64,000 nucleotides of DNA, taken from Emydura subglobosa (Eukaryota; Chordata; Testudines; Chelidae). Where the stretch lies: contig ML680053.1 of assembly GCA_007922225.1 (NCBI GenBank), positions 1,463,434 through 1,527,433 of the forward strand, in the 5' to 3' direction. The translations under genes were made by a program, and so were the position numbers. Position 1 is the first letter of the stretch; each line of letters opens with the position of its first letter. Positions 25,701 to 37,700 of the stretch are shown here, piece by piece. A model generated the notes under the pieces. That model did not search any database, was not told the DNA's origin, and saw only the letters and a list, made by a program, of their open reading frames with translations.

Positions 25701-28700
25701 GAGTCAGGTCCACAGCCTACATGCTGTGCTTACCACCCGGAGCGGTGTGGATTCTGTATCCTGATTTGTCTCATGACCGCTCAGCAGACCAGAAATATTG
25801 TGGCTGGATTTTGTAGGATTTCTGACTTGACTTTTTAATACAATACTCAACCAACAAACAAGGAAATTAGCAAGGCTACGCAGTAGGGTAGTGGGAATCC
25901 CAGCATGGGGGGGAGGGTGTCTGATCAATCCAGAGGGAGATGGGCAGAAGCAAGGAGCAGGGGGGACAGGATAAGAGGCGTGACCTTGCATCCACTATCT
26001 GCCCCAATTCCCCACCGCAAAAAATGTGCTCCAGTGGCTGCAGATGAGGCAGTGAGCGGGCTCTTGAAAGTCACCCTGCAGCTCTTAAAGGAAGTGGTAC
26101 CATCACGACAGCCCACGTCCCCAGCCCCATGTCAGCAACCTGAGCAGCAAGTAGCCTTCTGATAAGTGGGGGAAGGACTGGGAACAAGGGAGCGAGTCTG
26201 GGATTAGAAACAAGCAGAGGAGCATCACCACCACCACCGAGACGGTAAAGGGCTGGGCAGAGCAAAGGGCGTGACGGCAACGCCAGTCTGGCCATGCCCC
26301 AAGGGGACACACGGGAGCACCATCCACCAGCCCGTCACAAAGTGGCTCCAACAAAGGTGGATTAGAACCCAGTTTAGCCAATCCCTTCTTCCCCAACACA
26401 CACTCCCCTGATCCTAACTCATGCCCCTGGACAGACGTCATTTGCCTCCTAGGATCCTGCGTTTATCCGCCGCCCTTTCATTCCATGTGATCCCTCGTCC
26501 CACTTGGACGAAGGGGCTCCTGCTCTATATTTACAGCGATAGCTGCAAAGCCATCCGAGGGGAGGCCTTGGATGAACTGAGCTCTGTCCTTGGGCAGAAC
26601 AATTCTCTCGTTCTCTTTAGGATCCCAGCAGCAGCACGCACTCGGGTACGTGAGAACAGGCTCCCCTTTGTTGAGCAGCCGACTGTCGGCATAGGCCTGG
26701 CTCAGTCACTTCGTTGTGGGTAGAATCCAGAATCTTAGACATTCAAGATGGAAGAGGCCTATTCGGTTAGCGAGTCCATCCCCCAACTGGGGTACGGTTG
26801 CTCCCTACAGTATGTTTCCTCGTGCTTTTGTCCAGCTTAATTTTAAATGTCCCATGCAATGTCGTCCATAGGGAGTTATTCCCCAGCCCAACAGATATCC
26901 CCATTAGGAGATTCTGTGATATTCAGCCCAAAGCTTCTCTATTATTTTCACCCCACTCTTCCTGGTTATAAAACTGTATTACACGAAATAGCCACTTACA
27001 TCCACAAGATTAATCCCTTTAGGCATCTTTCCTTCGTTATTGCTTAGCTAAACTCAAGCACTAGTATGGTCTGGACTCTAGTAGACATGATGCTGTGGCC
27101 CTGGGAGTCAGAAGAGACCTGGGTTCTAATCCTGGCTCAGCCAGTGATCTTGGGCAAATTGCTTTTCTCCCCATGACTCGCTACTCCCTCCTGTCCTTTG
27201 TCTATTTAGGTAATAAACTCTTTGGAAAAGAGACTGCCTCCTACTATGTGTCTGTACAGCACCTAGCACAATGAGACTCCTATCTCAGCTAGGACAAAAC
27301 TGTTAATAACAGTGAGCAAAATTCATTAAGAAAAGCCCTCATTCAAGGACCAGTGAAGTCAAATGAAGGACTCTTTGTCGCCTTCAATGGGCTTTTGATC
27401 AGGACCTTAATCTTGGCTAATAAATCAACCCCATCCTGGACCTGGATCCTCTCTGTTGCTCTTCTCTGAGCACCATCCAGTTGGTCCCCATCTCTTTAGT
27501 TCTGAGGTGCCCAGAATGGCATGTGGTTTTCCAGGTACGGTCCCGCCTCTCTTCCCACACTCTGGGACAAGATGGCTTTGTGCATGCAGCCCCCCCGTCA
27601 CGCTCCTCCATCAATTGACTCTATGGGGAGGAAGAGGTGTTGGGGAAGGGGAGATGGAAGGAGACAGCTAATTATTTGCAGGCTGTAATAAGAGCTCTAT
27701 GAAATGGAAGGAGGAAAGACTCACCGGAGTGTTTTTTGCCTCCAGCACTGCCATCTTCCAGGCGCTGTAAACAAAATGGGACATGTGAGCAAAAATGTGC
27801 CTGGAGCAACTTTAAAACCACATCAAGGCAAAGCTACTCCTTGGTTAATGTCTCAGCATTGCTCTGCTATCAGCAAACAGCACAGAGACTAGGCCCTTCC
27901 TTTCACACAGAGCCCCGGACCTTTCACGTGCCCCTGAAATGAACCAGGAACTGGCAGGAGAATCTGTGCCCCCGGGAATCTCCTTAGATCGAGGTTTCGG
28001 TTCGGTCCCACTTCTCCTTTAAAGAGACGTCGTGGAATTTCCATATTTATTATCCATTGGTGACAGCCAATCTAAATGGAATCCGTTTCCAAGCCAGGCC
28101 TTTTGATCTGACAGCCTCACAAACTCCGTTCAGCGCTGAAGACTCAGCTGGGTTCTTTATGCCTCCAGCCTCATCGCCTGCAATAAATATTGTGCAGCTG
28201 GAACCAGGCTGACATGAGAGAGGCAAAACAGAACACAGCCCGTTCTCCCATCACTGCGTCCATCTGTAGGGCTGCGAGGAGCGAAGACTTGTCTGTGCCA
28301 ACAAGATCAGCAGATAAAAGTTAAAGGCAGGCAGGGAGCAGAGCTGTGGAGTAGGAAGGTACCGTTTCTCTGACCCTATGGCCACACTTTTAGGACAGAG
28401 TCCAATCTCAGCTGTGTGTCACGTATCACGGGGCGTCTCAGTAGATCTGCAGACAAGCTACATGGTGGAATTAGATAGAGTACTGGCGCCTAGACTGCAT
28501 GCTGAAGTAACTACAGGACAGTGAGTTTGCGCCATCAGAATCTGGATTGACTCTTACAGCTCCTACAGCAGATAGCACTGAGATCTGCACTCACTTTGAG
28601 TTACAGCTGGGATTAGAGGAAAAAACACTACTGTGAGGGAGATCTCCTGTTTGCACAGAGTAAGTGAATGACTCCAGTGGGTTGTTTTCTTGCCTGGGGA

Positions 28701-31700
28701 GCCCAATCAATTACATTCCTTGCAGCTAGTTAAATTAGTTACTAGCCACATCTATATATGGTACTTATCTGGCCCTCATTACTATAGTATTTGAGACCCT
28801 GACCATCTTTTATGTCTGCATCCTCACCACACTGAGGACTGTGGGCTAAGACAGTGCTAATATCCCTAGTGTACCGATAAGGAATCGAAGGACAGAAAGG
28901 CTAAGAGACGTGTCCAGGCCCACACATCAGGAACTTCCAAGTCCCAGTTTAGCACTATAACCACTGGACACAATGGATTTGGTCTTACCCAGCACTGCCC
29001 AGAACGATCACGGAGTTTTACTTTCTCTGAACTGGTTCCTGCTGGAACCAACATGTTTCTTCCAGGCTTACACTGATGGACAAGGTTGCCTAGGGTTCAG
29101 AGCAAGATTTCTTTGATGGGTTCCAAGTCCGAAAGCCGCTCGGCTCCCTGGAAGTTGTCACAGTGCATGACCCCCGTTTAGCTGGCTGCGTGTGTCCCAC
29201 CGTGACCTTAACGCTGTTTGACAGCCCCACTAATCTTTAATTCCCTCGGAGCTCATCCCGAGGAGCAGGTCTACAGCGAGTAGTGCAGTGGGGTCATGTG
29301 ATCACAGCAAGCCTCTGAGCTGGGGGCTAGTCTCCGCTTGTGCTCTTTAAAGTTGTGTAAACCACTTCCCTTTTTACCTGGGGGGGCGGGGGGGGGGAAT
29401 GCCCACACCCCAGGCCGAACGCACGCCCGGTGTCACTCATTTGAAGCCAAGTGGGGTGCTTACACCAGAGATGGATTTGGCCCCAGGGCGCTTTCTGTAG
29501 ACATCGGTGACATGACAAGCCCCCCTCCCTGCAGGATCGGAGCGTCAAGAAACGAATCCAGACGGCCTGATACAGACGTGGCCCAAGAGGGAATCCAAGG
29601 GTGCACTCCTCGCTGTAATTCAAGGCCAGGAATCACCCTTAGCTTGAACGTTTTACACTCTGGGGAGGAGGAAAGTTTTCATTATGATCGTAAAAGGTGC
29701 TGGAGTGAGGCTGCCAGTCCACAGGGCTGTCCGTTACCCAGAATCGCCGATTGTGGGACCAGGACTACACTGCCCTGAGGCAGGATGGTAAGAGAGCCCG
29801 GCAGATCCCTATGACTGTGCTGCTCCGGATGTGGGGCGGGGAGGGACCTGTGGGAATTGCTGGGGAGGGGGTTCCAAGAGGCTGGCTAACTCCGTTCTCC
29901 TCTCCCCAATCAACTCCACTTCTCCGCTACGTCAAACCGGATTCTGACCGTCACGCTGGAGCATGCTCCGCTCAGCGTGTTTGTGTCATAGGGGAGCAGG
30001 CTCCATGAACCCTGCGTGACTCTTGTCCCCCCAGGTCCCAAATGGAAAAACACCGTGTCTCCCAGGAGGGAGGCATCTCTTGCAACTGTCCAGTGACGTT
30101 TACGTCTCCAGCAGGTTTCTGATCCCTGGCCCCGAAGAAGAGTTACAGCCCAGAAGAGACAGGGATGGTGTAAAATGGGGCGTCCTTGTCATCCTACCAC
30201 TGAGCGTGCCGCACCCCTGGAGTTACTTACACGGCGTCGTCCTCGCTCTCTGCACACAGGGTCGCTTTGGAGCCATCTCGCAGCACGATCGTCATCAGGC
30301 AATCTCGGCTCTTCCCTTCAGGCGGCTGCACATCTGGAAGCCAAAGCACCCGCCCGTCAGAGGAGGCAGGGGGTGCAGCTAGCGCCCTGAAAGGTGTGCG
30401 AGCGTGTGCACGTACAGAGCAACTCCTTTCCCTCAGGACCCAGGCACTCCAAGTCCCTAGGCACAGCCCCAGGTCAGGGCGTCCCCAGCCCCACGCTGTA
30501 CGGTGGCCACACGCCCATGACATAGCCCAGCCCCCCTGCACGAGAAACCTCACTGAGCTTGGGGTGCCATACAAGAGCCGTGTGCTTGGGGGTTCATTAC
30601 CACTCCACTGTGAGCCAGCTGGGCCTCACTGCTGCCTTTATTTAGGTGGGCATGGGTCTGTGCTGCAGAAGAGAATGATCACCCATCCCTCTGGGCGTGG
30701 GGGGCCCTTTCTGATGCCACCCCATGATGGGGCTGGCAGCAAGCCCCTCCCCCATGCCTCCGCTGGGCAGATGTTGGGGACCAGGGGCTGCCAGAGCTCC
30801 TCACAGAGTTAACACCTCACAGGGACGACTGAGGCAATTTGCCCCTCTCCGATCTATTGATCGAGGCTCTCTGCAGACTCAGGCAGATGCCGATCGATCA
30901 CTTACGCCCAGGCCTTGTTGTCAAGGTTTTCTTTGCAACCATAAGAGCTACCGACAAAAACCACTCTTGTTTTAAATGGACACTGAGATTCTAACGTCAT
31001 CCTGGAAGGCCAGGAGCCTGGCCCTAGGCACGTCCACATAGGGCCGATGCCTTCATCCAGCCCTGCCATCATCTCCCAAGGCAGCCCTGCACTGTGATAG
31101 GGGACCCAGTGATGCAGCTGGAGACACCTAGCCATGGGTCGGCAATCAAAGATGGCATAACAATTGCTGACCCTTGCAGTTAGGACAATACACCAGGATG
31201 GGCACCTAACCGCAGACAGAAACCCAGCACTTCAGGACAGACAGCCAAATAGCCCTTCCCAACCCAGTCATGAATCTCAAAACACGTTACACCGGAAGGT
31301 AAGTCTCATAATCCTCATTTTACAGATGGGGAAACTGAGGCATGGAACGAGGACGTGACCGGCCCAAGGCCACCCAGCAGGTGAGTGGCAGAGCTGGGAC
31401 TCCAGAGTTCCTGCTCCGTGTCCTGGCCGACTTGCCTCCCAGCAAATGACAGAGCAGACACAATTTATTCTCCCTCACAGGCTGCAGAAGAGCCCTCTGG
31501 GGAAACAAGGCTGGTGGTCCTAATCCAGAATCGGGTGGGCAGGAGAGACCGTCATGGGAACCACTCAAAGAGCTTCCGTCATCTCCAGCTGAGAGAGGCC
31601 AAGGGCTGGATGGCCCCTTGTCAGATCAGGACTGAGCCGTATCAGCAGGGGCCATACGGGGGAAGATCCCGGGGAGCCAATTGTGCGAATAAACAAAAGC

Positions 31701-34700
31701 CTTCAGTCTCCAGGGCAGTCAAGCTGACACGTCCCAGCAGGTACCTCCACGGGCTCAGGCTCTGCCCACACGGCACTGGATCACAGCTGGGACCAGAGCT
31801 GCTGCAGTGCTCCCAGATGCAGGTTGGGCCTGAACTTCAGAGCTGGGCCTGAGCTGTCCCAGGTCCCCGGTGTCTGGACCTCAGTCTAGCTAATCCTCCC
31901 GGGTAGTTCTGCCGAAGGGGCTCCTTCCTCAGGAGGGGTGTGAGCGTTACCCTGCTTGACAAGACACGGCCACTACGGGGGCTTCCCTCCGCCTCCTGTT
32001 ATCTTCCATAGAGGCTCTGGGAACGGGGGAGACCTGCCAACCAGGGAAACACAACGCGGCCAGAGGCATCCTCTGGCGGGGCACGCCGCTCTCCAACCCC
32101 GAGTCCCAGAGCCCCGGGAGCACAGCGGAGGGCAAGCAGGCGGACGGGGAAGCTCCGCTTCCCAGCACAAAGGATAACAACTGCACCGAGAGGAGGCGTT
32201 CGGCTGCCGAGGGAGAAGCAGCTCCACGTACTGGGAGATGGGGAATGGCGGTCTCTGAGCATCACCTGCAGTCTGGAGGTGACTCTGCTGGGAGAGGAGT
32301 TACCCCAGAGGAGAGAGTTCCCCCTGCACATCCACAGGGAGATGCACTTCCCCAGGGGCTCAGCTGCAATCTGCTGCCCGGCAAGCCAAGCTCAGCTAGG
32401 GCCCCCATCGCCGCTGGAGCCAGTAGGCTATGGAGGAGCCCACCCCAGCCCAGGAGGGATGGAAGCCGTTCAGCCATGGGATCTCCTCCTCAGAGGGCAA
32501 GGTGAGCATTAACGTTGAGTCAGTGGGGCTGGACTGGAGGCAGCCAGGCCGGGCACTGCTGCAGGAGGAAGCTTGCAGCAACACAACCAGCAAGGTCTGT
32601 CGCCCCCTGCTGGAGACGTTAACCCTTTTTTTGCTCCTTTACTGAGATGCTGCCCTAGCGGTAAGTCAGCCCTGGAGAGGGAGTCCTCCAGTCACACACA
32701 GCTACTTCCCACAGTCCCAGCAAGTGATCTCCCGAGTCCCAGTCCTTAACCACCAGGCCACCATCCTTCCCCTCTCTGTAACAAGTTATACAGCACAGGG
32801 GCCCAGGCGGGAGCTGGGAATGAGCAGAGATGCAGCACAGTTTGGGTGCCGCTCTCATACAAGTGATAATCTCTTGAAGACAGAGTGGTTCCATAGCCCA
32901 TCCAGCCCTTCCTTGATGGAGGAAGAGCACAGCAGCGATGTGATGTGGATACCTGCCCACTAAACGCACCAACTCCAGTTTACATGGGCTAGCAAAAAGC
33001 TTTCACTCACTACCAGCCTGGGACAGGTGTGAACCAGCAAACTGGAGTTGCAAGGCTTTCTATCAGACCCTACATTACCAGTTCCCTGAGCCTTCCCTGT
33101 GGGAGCCTGATGTTACCCTGTTTATAGTTAAAGACCCCTTGAAATACAGCACTGTTGGGAAAGAAGTGAGAAACCCCAGGACACAGTTTGCCCTTCTGTA
33201 GCTTCTTTCATTCCAGGATCTCAGAGCAAACTGGAATACATTAATGAATTAAATCTCACCACCCCTGCCTGGGGCAAAGATGCATCATTATCACATTGTT
33301 AAAGATGGGGAACTGAGGCACAGAGAGAAAGTGACATGTCCAAGGTCACACAGGAAACCTGTGGCAGAGCCAGGACTAAAACCCAGACACTCAGTCACCC
33401 CTTCTAGTTCATCATCAAGGCAAATTCCAAAGGAGGGACCGGATTTGATCTCTAGCTGAGTCCTTAAGGCGGTGTGGCTGGATGTTCAGCGTGTGTCTGT
33501 CTGGCAATCTTAGCATGCCACCAAAGCTGTTTGCCCACGTGATCGCTGACCACATAGCAGCATTCCGTGGGCAACGTGCTCCGTAATTCACTGCTCTTCC
33601 TGCTAGTTGCATGCCTACAAGAGGAGCTGAATACAACCAAGTGATGGACTAATTGGGCTCCAGAGACTGAGTGTGGCTCAGAGCGGCATAAAGGTAAGAC
33701 TTGCAGAAGGTTAGTTTGCTGGGCCCCTTCTCCTCAGGTTTATGATGTATGGAAAGCAGGATGGTGCTGGGGACAATATTGCACGGGCAAGAAGAGACAG
33801 CCCTCTTCGTGCCAGGGGTCCTTGAGAACACCGTCAGCCCTGGCAGGTACAGCCATGAACCCAGAAGAAGACAAACATCCCCAACTATGGCTGTGCGTCA
33901 TATCCAAGGACGACGTCAGACTCACAGCATCACCTGTGTTCTCTTGTGGCCTTATACTCCAACCTCCGAGGAGCAAGCTTGCAAACAATGCAGCAATACG
34001 TCGTCTCCCGCTGAAGACTTGGCCAAAAACAAGTAGTGTGCATAACCCAAGCACTTAAAAAGAAGGAAGTGAACAATTAAGGAGAGATCCCCTAATCCTC
34101 TGCTAACCCGTATTACAGAAACAAACAAATACATTTTAAAAAAGCATTTCATCACAACACAATAACCTTAACTCTGACCCATGGATTGCTGGGAAATTTT
34201 GTTTTGGGCTGTTGGGGAGGAGGTTACCTTATTTTTACTATCTTTAATACGCCAAAAATCAAGTTGCTGGGGTTTTTTTAAAATAAAGGGTTACTGTTAC
34301 TTGGAAAATATTGGTTAATATGTTAGCAACCAGCAGAGTTTTTGGATAAACTGTTTACACTTGCCTGTGATGGGGCGTCTGCCCCCACCCTGCATTTAAG
34401 GGGTTAAAAGCAGCCCTCAGGCAGCTGCATGGGAGGCAGCCAATAGGAGAGAGGCTGGGAAGACCAGCCAATCAAGGGTCAGCAGGCCCATATAAAAGGC
34501 ACTGTGGCCCAGGTCAGAGCAGAGCAAACATGGTTTGGAGCCTGAGAGGGGAAGTTGTGGCTTTCACAGGCTGAAAAACCTGTAGTACTTGAGGCAGAGA
34601 TACTCCTGGCAGTACTGGGGGAGCCAGAGGAGCTCCTGGTGGGCTGCTGAAAGCAGATAGTAGCAGGCCCTGGGAGTGGATGAAGAAGGTGCCTGGGACT

Positions 34701-37700
34701 GGGTAGAAGTGGCCCAGGGAGATAGCACCAGGAAGAGGAACTAGGGATGCAGCAAAAGGCTGCAACTCACAGGGTCCCTGGGCTGGGACTTGGAGTAGTG
34801 GGTGGGCCTGGGTCCCGCCCCCTCCCCCTACTCACCCCTGGGAAGTGGCAGGAAAGTGACTGCAGGTGCTACTGAGGAAGTGGCCAGACTACTGAGGAGC
34901 CAAAACCAGTGGTGTACTGAGGGAGGGGGCCAGGCCAACCCTTCACGATGCATAGGAGGCAGGGGGTGCAGGAGGCTCTAGGGGTGCCCCTCAGTGCCTC
35001 CCCTGTGTGTTGTGAAGGGCCAGCCAGGTACCCCCCCTCCCCCCAGCCGCTCCCAAGCTGGTGCCAGGCTGGAGTGGCAGGTAAGTGGGGGAGGGGGTTG
35101 TGCTGGGCCAGCCCTTCACAACGGGGGGGGGGGGGAGGGGGTGGGGGGGGCGCCTTTGAGAGCCTCCTGCCCCCCCTGTCTCCTGTGTGTTGTAAAGGTT
35201 GGCCCGGCACCCCCCACCAGGCTGGGGGTGGTGAGGCTGCCCCATCCAAGTTAGTGCTGGTCTGTGGGGCTGAAGCGGCGGGTGAGGGTGTGGGGAGGGT
35301 GTGCTGGGCTGGGCTGGCTGACCCTTCATGACACGTGGAGGGTGCAGGAGGCTCTGAGGGGTGCCCCCCGTGTCCCCTCCCAGCCAGGGGTGAGGCCGCC
35401 CAGTCTAAGCAAGTGCTGGGCTGTGGGGCTGCAGTGGGAGAGGTGGGTAAGTGCAGGGGTGGGGTGGAGCCAAGCCTGTATTTGTGGGCCCCCCCCACCC
35501 TGAGCCTCATGCCCCGCCCTTCAGGTACAGACCCTCCCCTGGGACAGCGGAGGGAGTGGGGGGCAGTGCCGGGACCCGTCCTGCCCTGCACGGGGTGGGG
35601 GAAGAACGTGAGGTGCAGGGGGAGTGCAAATGTAGGCTTGGCCCCCAGGCGCCAGAGACCCTCGGTATGCCACTGGCCCAAACATCCTCCGGAGCAGGGG
35701 GAGACAGATTGTGACTTAGCAGGTGGGCTGCAGAGAGTGACGGTGCGCCGACTGTGCATGTGGGCGTCAGCCTGGACCAATTCCCCAGACAACCAGCAGA
35801 AGGCGCCAGACTGTCGGTGAGTGGTGCGAACCCGTCACCCTGCCATGTCTTGCTGTGTTTGTAGCTTGTTGGGAAAAGCGTGTTACACTCGTTTAGGATA
35901 ATACTGGTGGATGTGTTGAGGAGTTGTATTTTTGGAATTGGGTAAATTATGGGAAATATAAAACAACATGTCAGTTAATGACCAGAACTGATTTTTTTTT
36001 CTATGAAAGCAGTTTCTGGAATTTCCCATCCTTTTTTTTTTATTCGGTTTTATATAGCTTGCATTTTTCCTAGTGTATACTTAAATGAAGACACCGTATC
36101 TTAAGTGTTAAATAAAAGGGATAGCTAGAATTACAATTGCTTTTCTTCAACTGGAGCCAACGCAGGAGTTTAAGGAAATTGAACTCTGGAAACTGGAAGG
36201 GCAATGGCAAACCACTGTGAGTAAGGAGGAGATGAAAAACCTTTTCCCCCCCTAAAGTAAAAATTTCCACTTTTTGGGTGACCTGTTATTCAAAACTGGT
36301 TTGTTAGTTTCTGTCACATTTGAAGAGAATATCTCTGACTAAATCTGGCAATTTTCAGGCCAAACTGACTTTTCCAAGCCAAAAAGTGATATAAGAGCTA
36401 AACCAGGGCTTTGTATTGGAATGTATCAACAATCTGAACTATGGAGAGGAGAGAGAAACTGTTGCCTCTCCATAATGAAGCACTTTGAGATCCTCCGATG
36501 GACAGGTGTGTAGAAATGCAGTGGATTAGAAGCCCAAGAAAGAAGCTTTGTGCCATAGGAGTTTCCTTTGTCCCACCCGCCTGAAGGAGAATACAACTTG
36601 CTGACTCAGGGCTGCAGTACCATCTATTGAATCACTAGAACAGTGGTTCTTAACCTTTCCAAACTACTGTACCCCTGAAGCCTGAGTCCCACCCCCACGG
36701 GGCTGAGGCATGTAACTTAGTTTCAGGCGCCCCTATGGCTCCAGGCAATTGCCTTTCTTGCCACCCCCAATACCAGCTCTGCACTTGCGACCCCTCTAAA
36801 ACCCCAGGTTAAGAAACACTGCCCTAGAACAACAACAAAATACAAACCAATGGAGAGAGAGAATTTCCCTCTTCACGCAAAAGAAAAAATTTCCTTCTTC
36901 TACTGCTCCAAGAAGTTATTCACTATGTAGTATTCGTACATATATGTTCAGACACATTCTCTGATTCAGGTAGCATGTATTATAATCAAGAGTTCAGGCT
37001 CCAAATAAGTCCACATTACCAAGGTCACAACTGGGACAGGGACACGGTGATCCAAAAGAGCGAGGACAGAACCCCAGAGCTGACACGTGAAACTGAGAGT
37101 TTATTCTTACCAGCTTTAAATCAAGCCAGTCCCAGGCCACAACATGGAGGAAGTCAGAGCTGCGTGCTAATCCCTGTTCTGCCACTGACTCGGTGTGAGC
37201 TTGTCATGGTACACCTATGCCTCAGTTTCCCCATTTGTACAGAGAAGGATAAGGATACTTGCCTCTTTTTTTTGTGGGGGGGATAAAGTGCAGTGTAATC
37301 TATGGAGGAATGAAGCAGTAGCATTATTTACCAAGAAGCACCAGAATACTCCGCTCCATGCTAGACAGAGCCCCTTGCCCTAGAAGCGCTTCCACATGAC
37401 AAAGATGGACAACACCAATCAGACCCTGGGAGCTCCAGAGGATGGAGCATTCTCCTAACATCTTAGATGCTATGGAAGCAAGGGGGTAGATAGCGTGAGG
37501 CGCACAGTGCAACGGGACCTCCAGAGGGATTCTCTCACCTCTGCATTCGCGGCCAGTCTTTATGTCCCGGCAGTTGAATCTGATGTGGATCCTGCCCTCC
37601 ATGTCACGCTGGGTCTCATCCCGGTAATATACAAGGCCGCCGTCTAGCCACAGGACAAACCAGTTCCTTTTCCAGCGTCGCAAAATGGAACCTGCAAGAG

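Larger units (their letters stand above)
34368..35837 (+). mobile_element. 1.5-kb LTR-like repeat with G-rich tandem core
   Basis: The ends are TGATGGGGCG and CGAACCCGTCA, a short inverted pair with TG...CA termini. The left part carries two CCAAT boxes (CAGCCAATAGGAG, CAGCCAATCAAGG) and then CCCATATAAAAGG, a typical LTR promoter on the plus strand. A GGGTGGGCCTGGGTCCCGCC block resembles one in the 1-kb repeats at 24 and 49 kb. From 34.94 kb a tandem GC-rich block interrupts it. No viral-type gene is present. A target duplication was not found. Confidence 0.5.

Noticed and set aside
34869..35792. 307-codon open frame on the minus strand
   Set aside because: It is created by the GC-rich tandem repeat; a long frame is also open on the opposite strand, and the peptide is Pro/Ser/Ala-rich low complexity.
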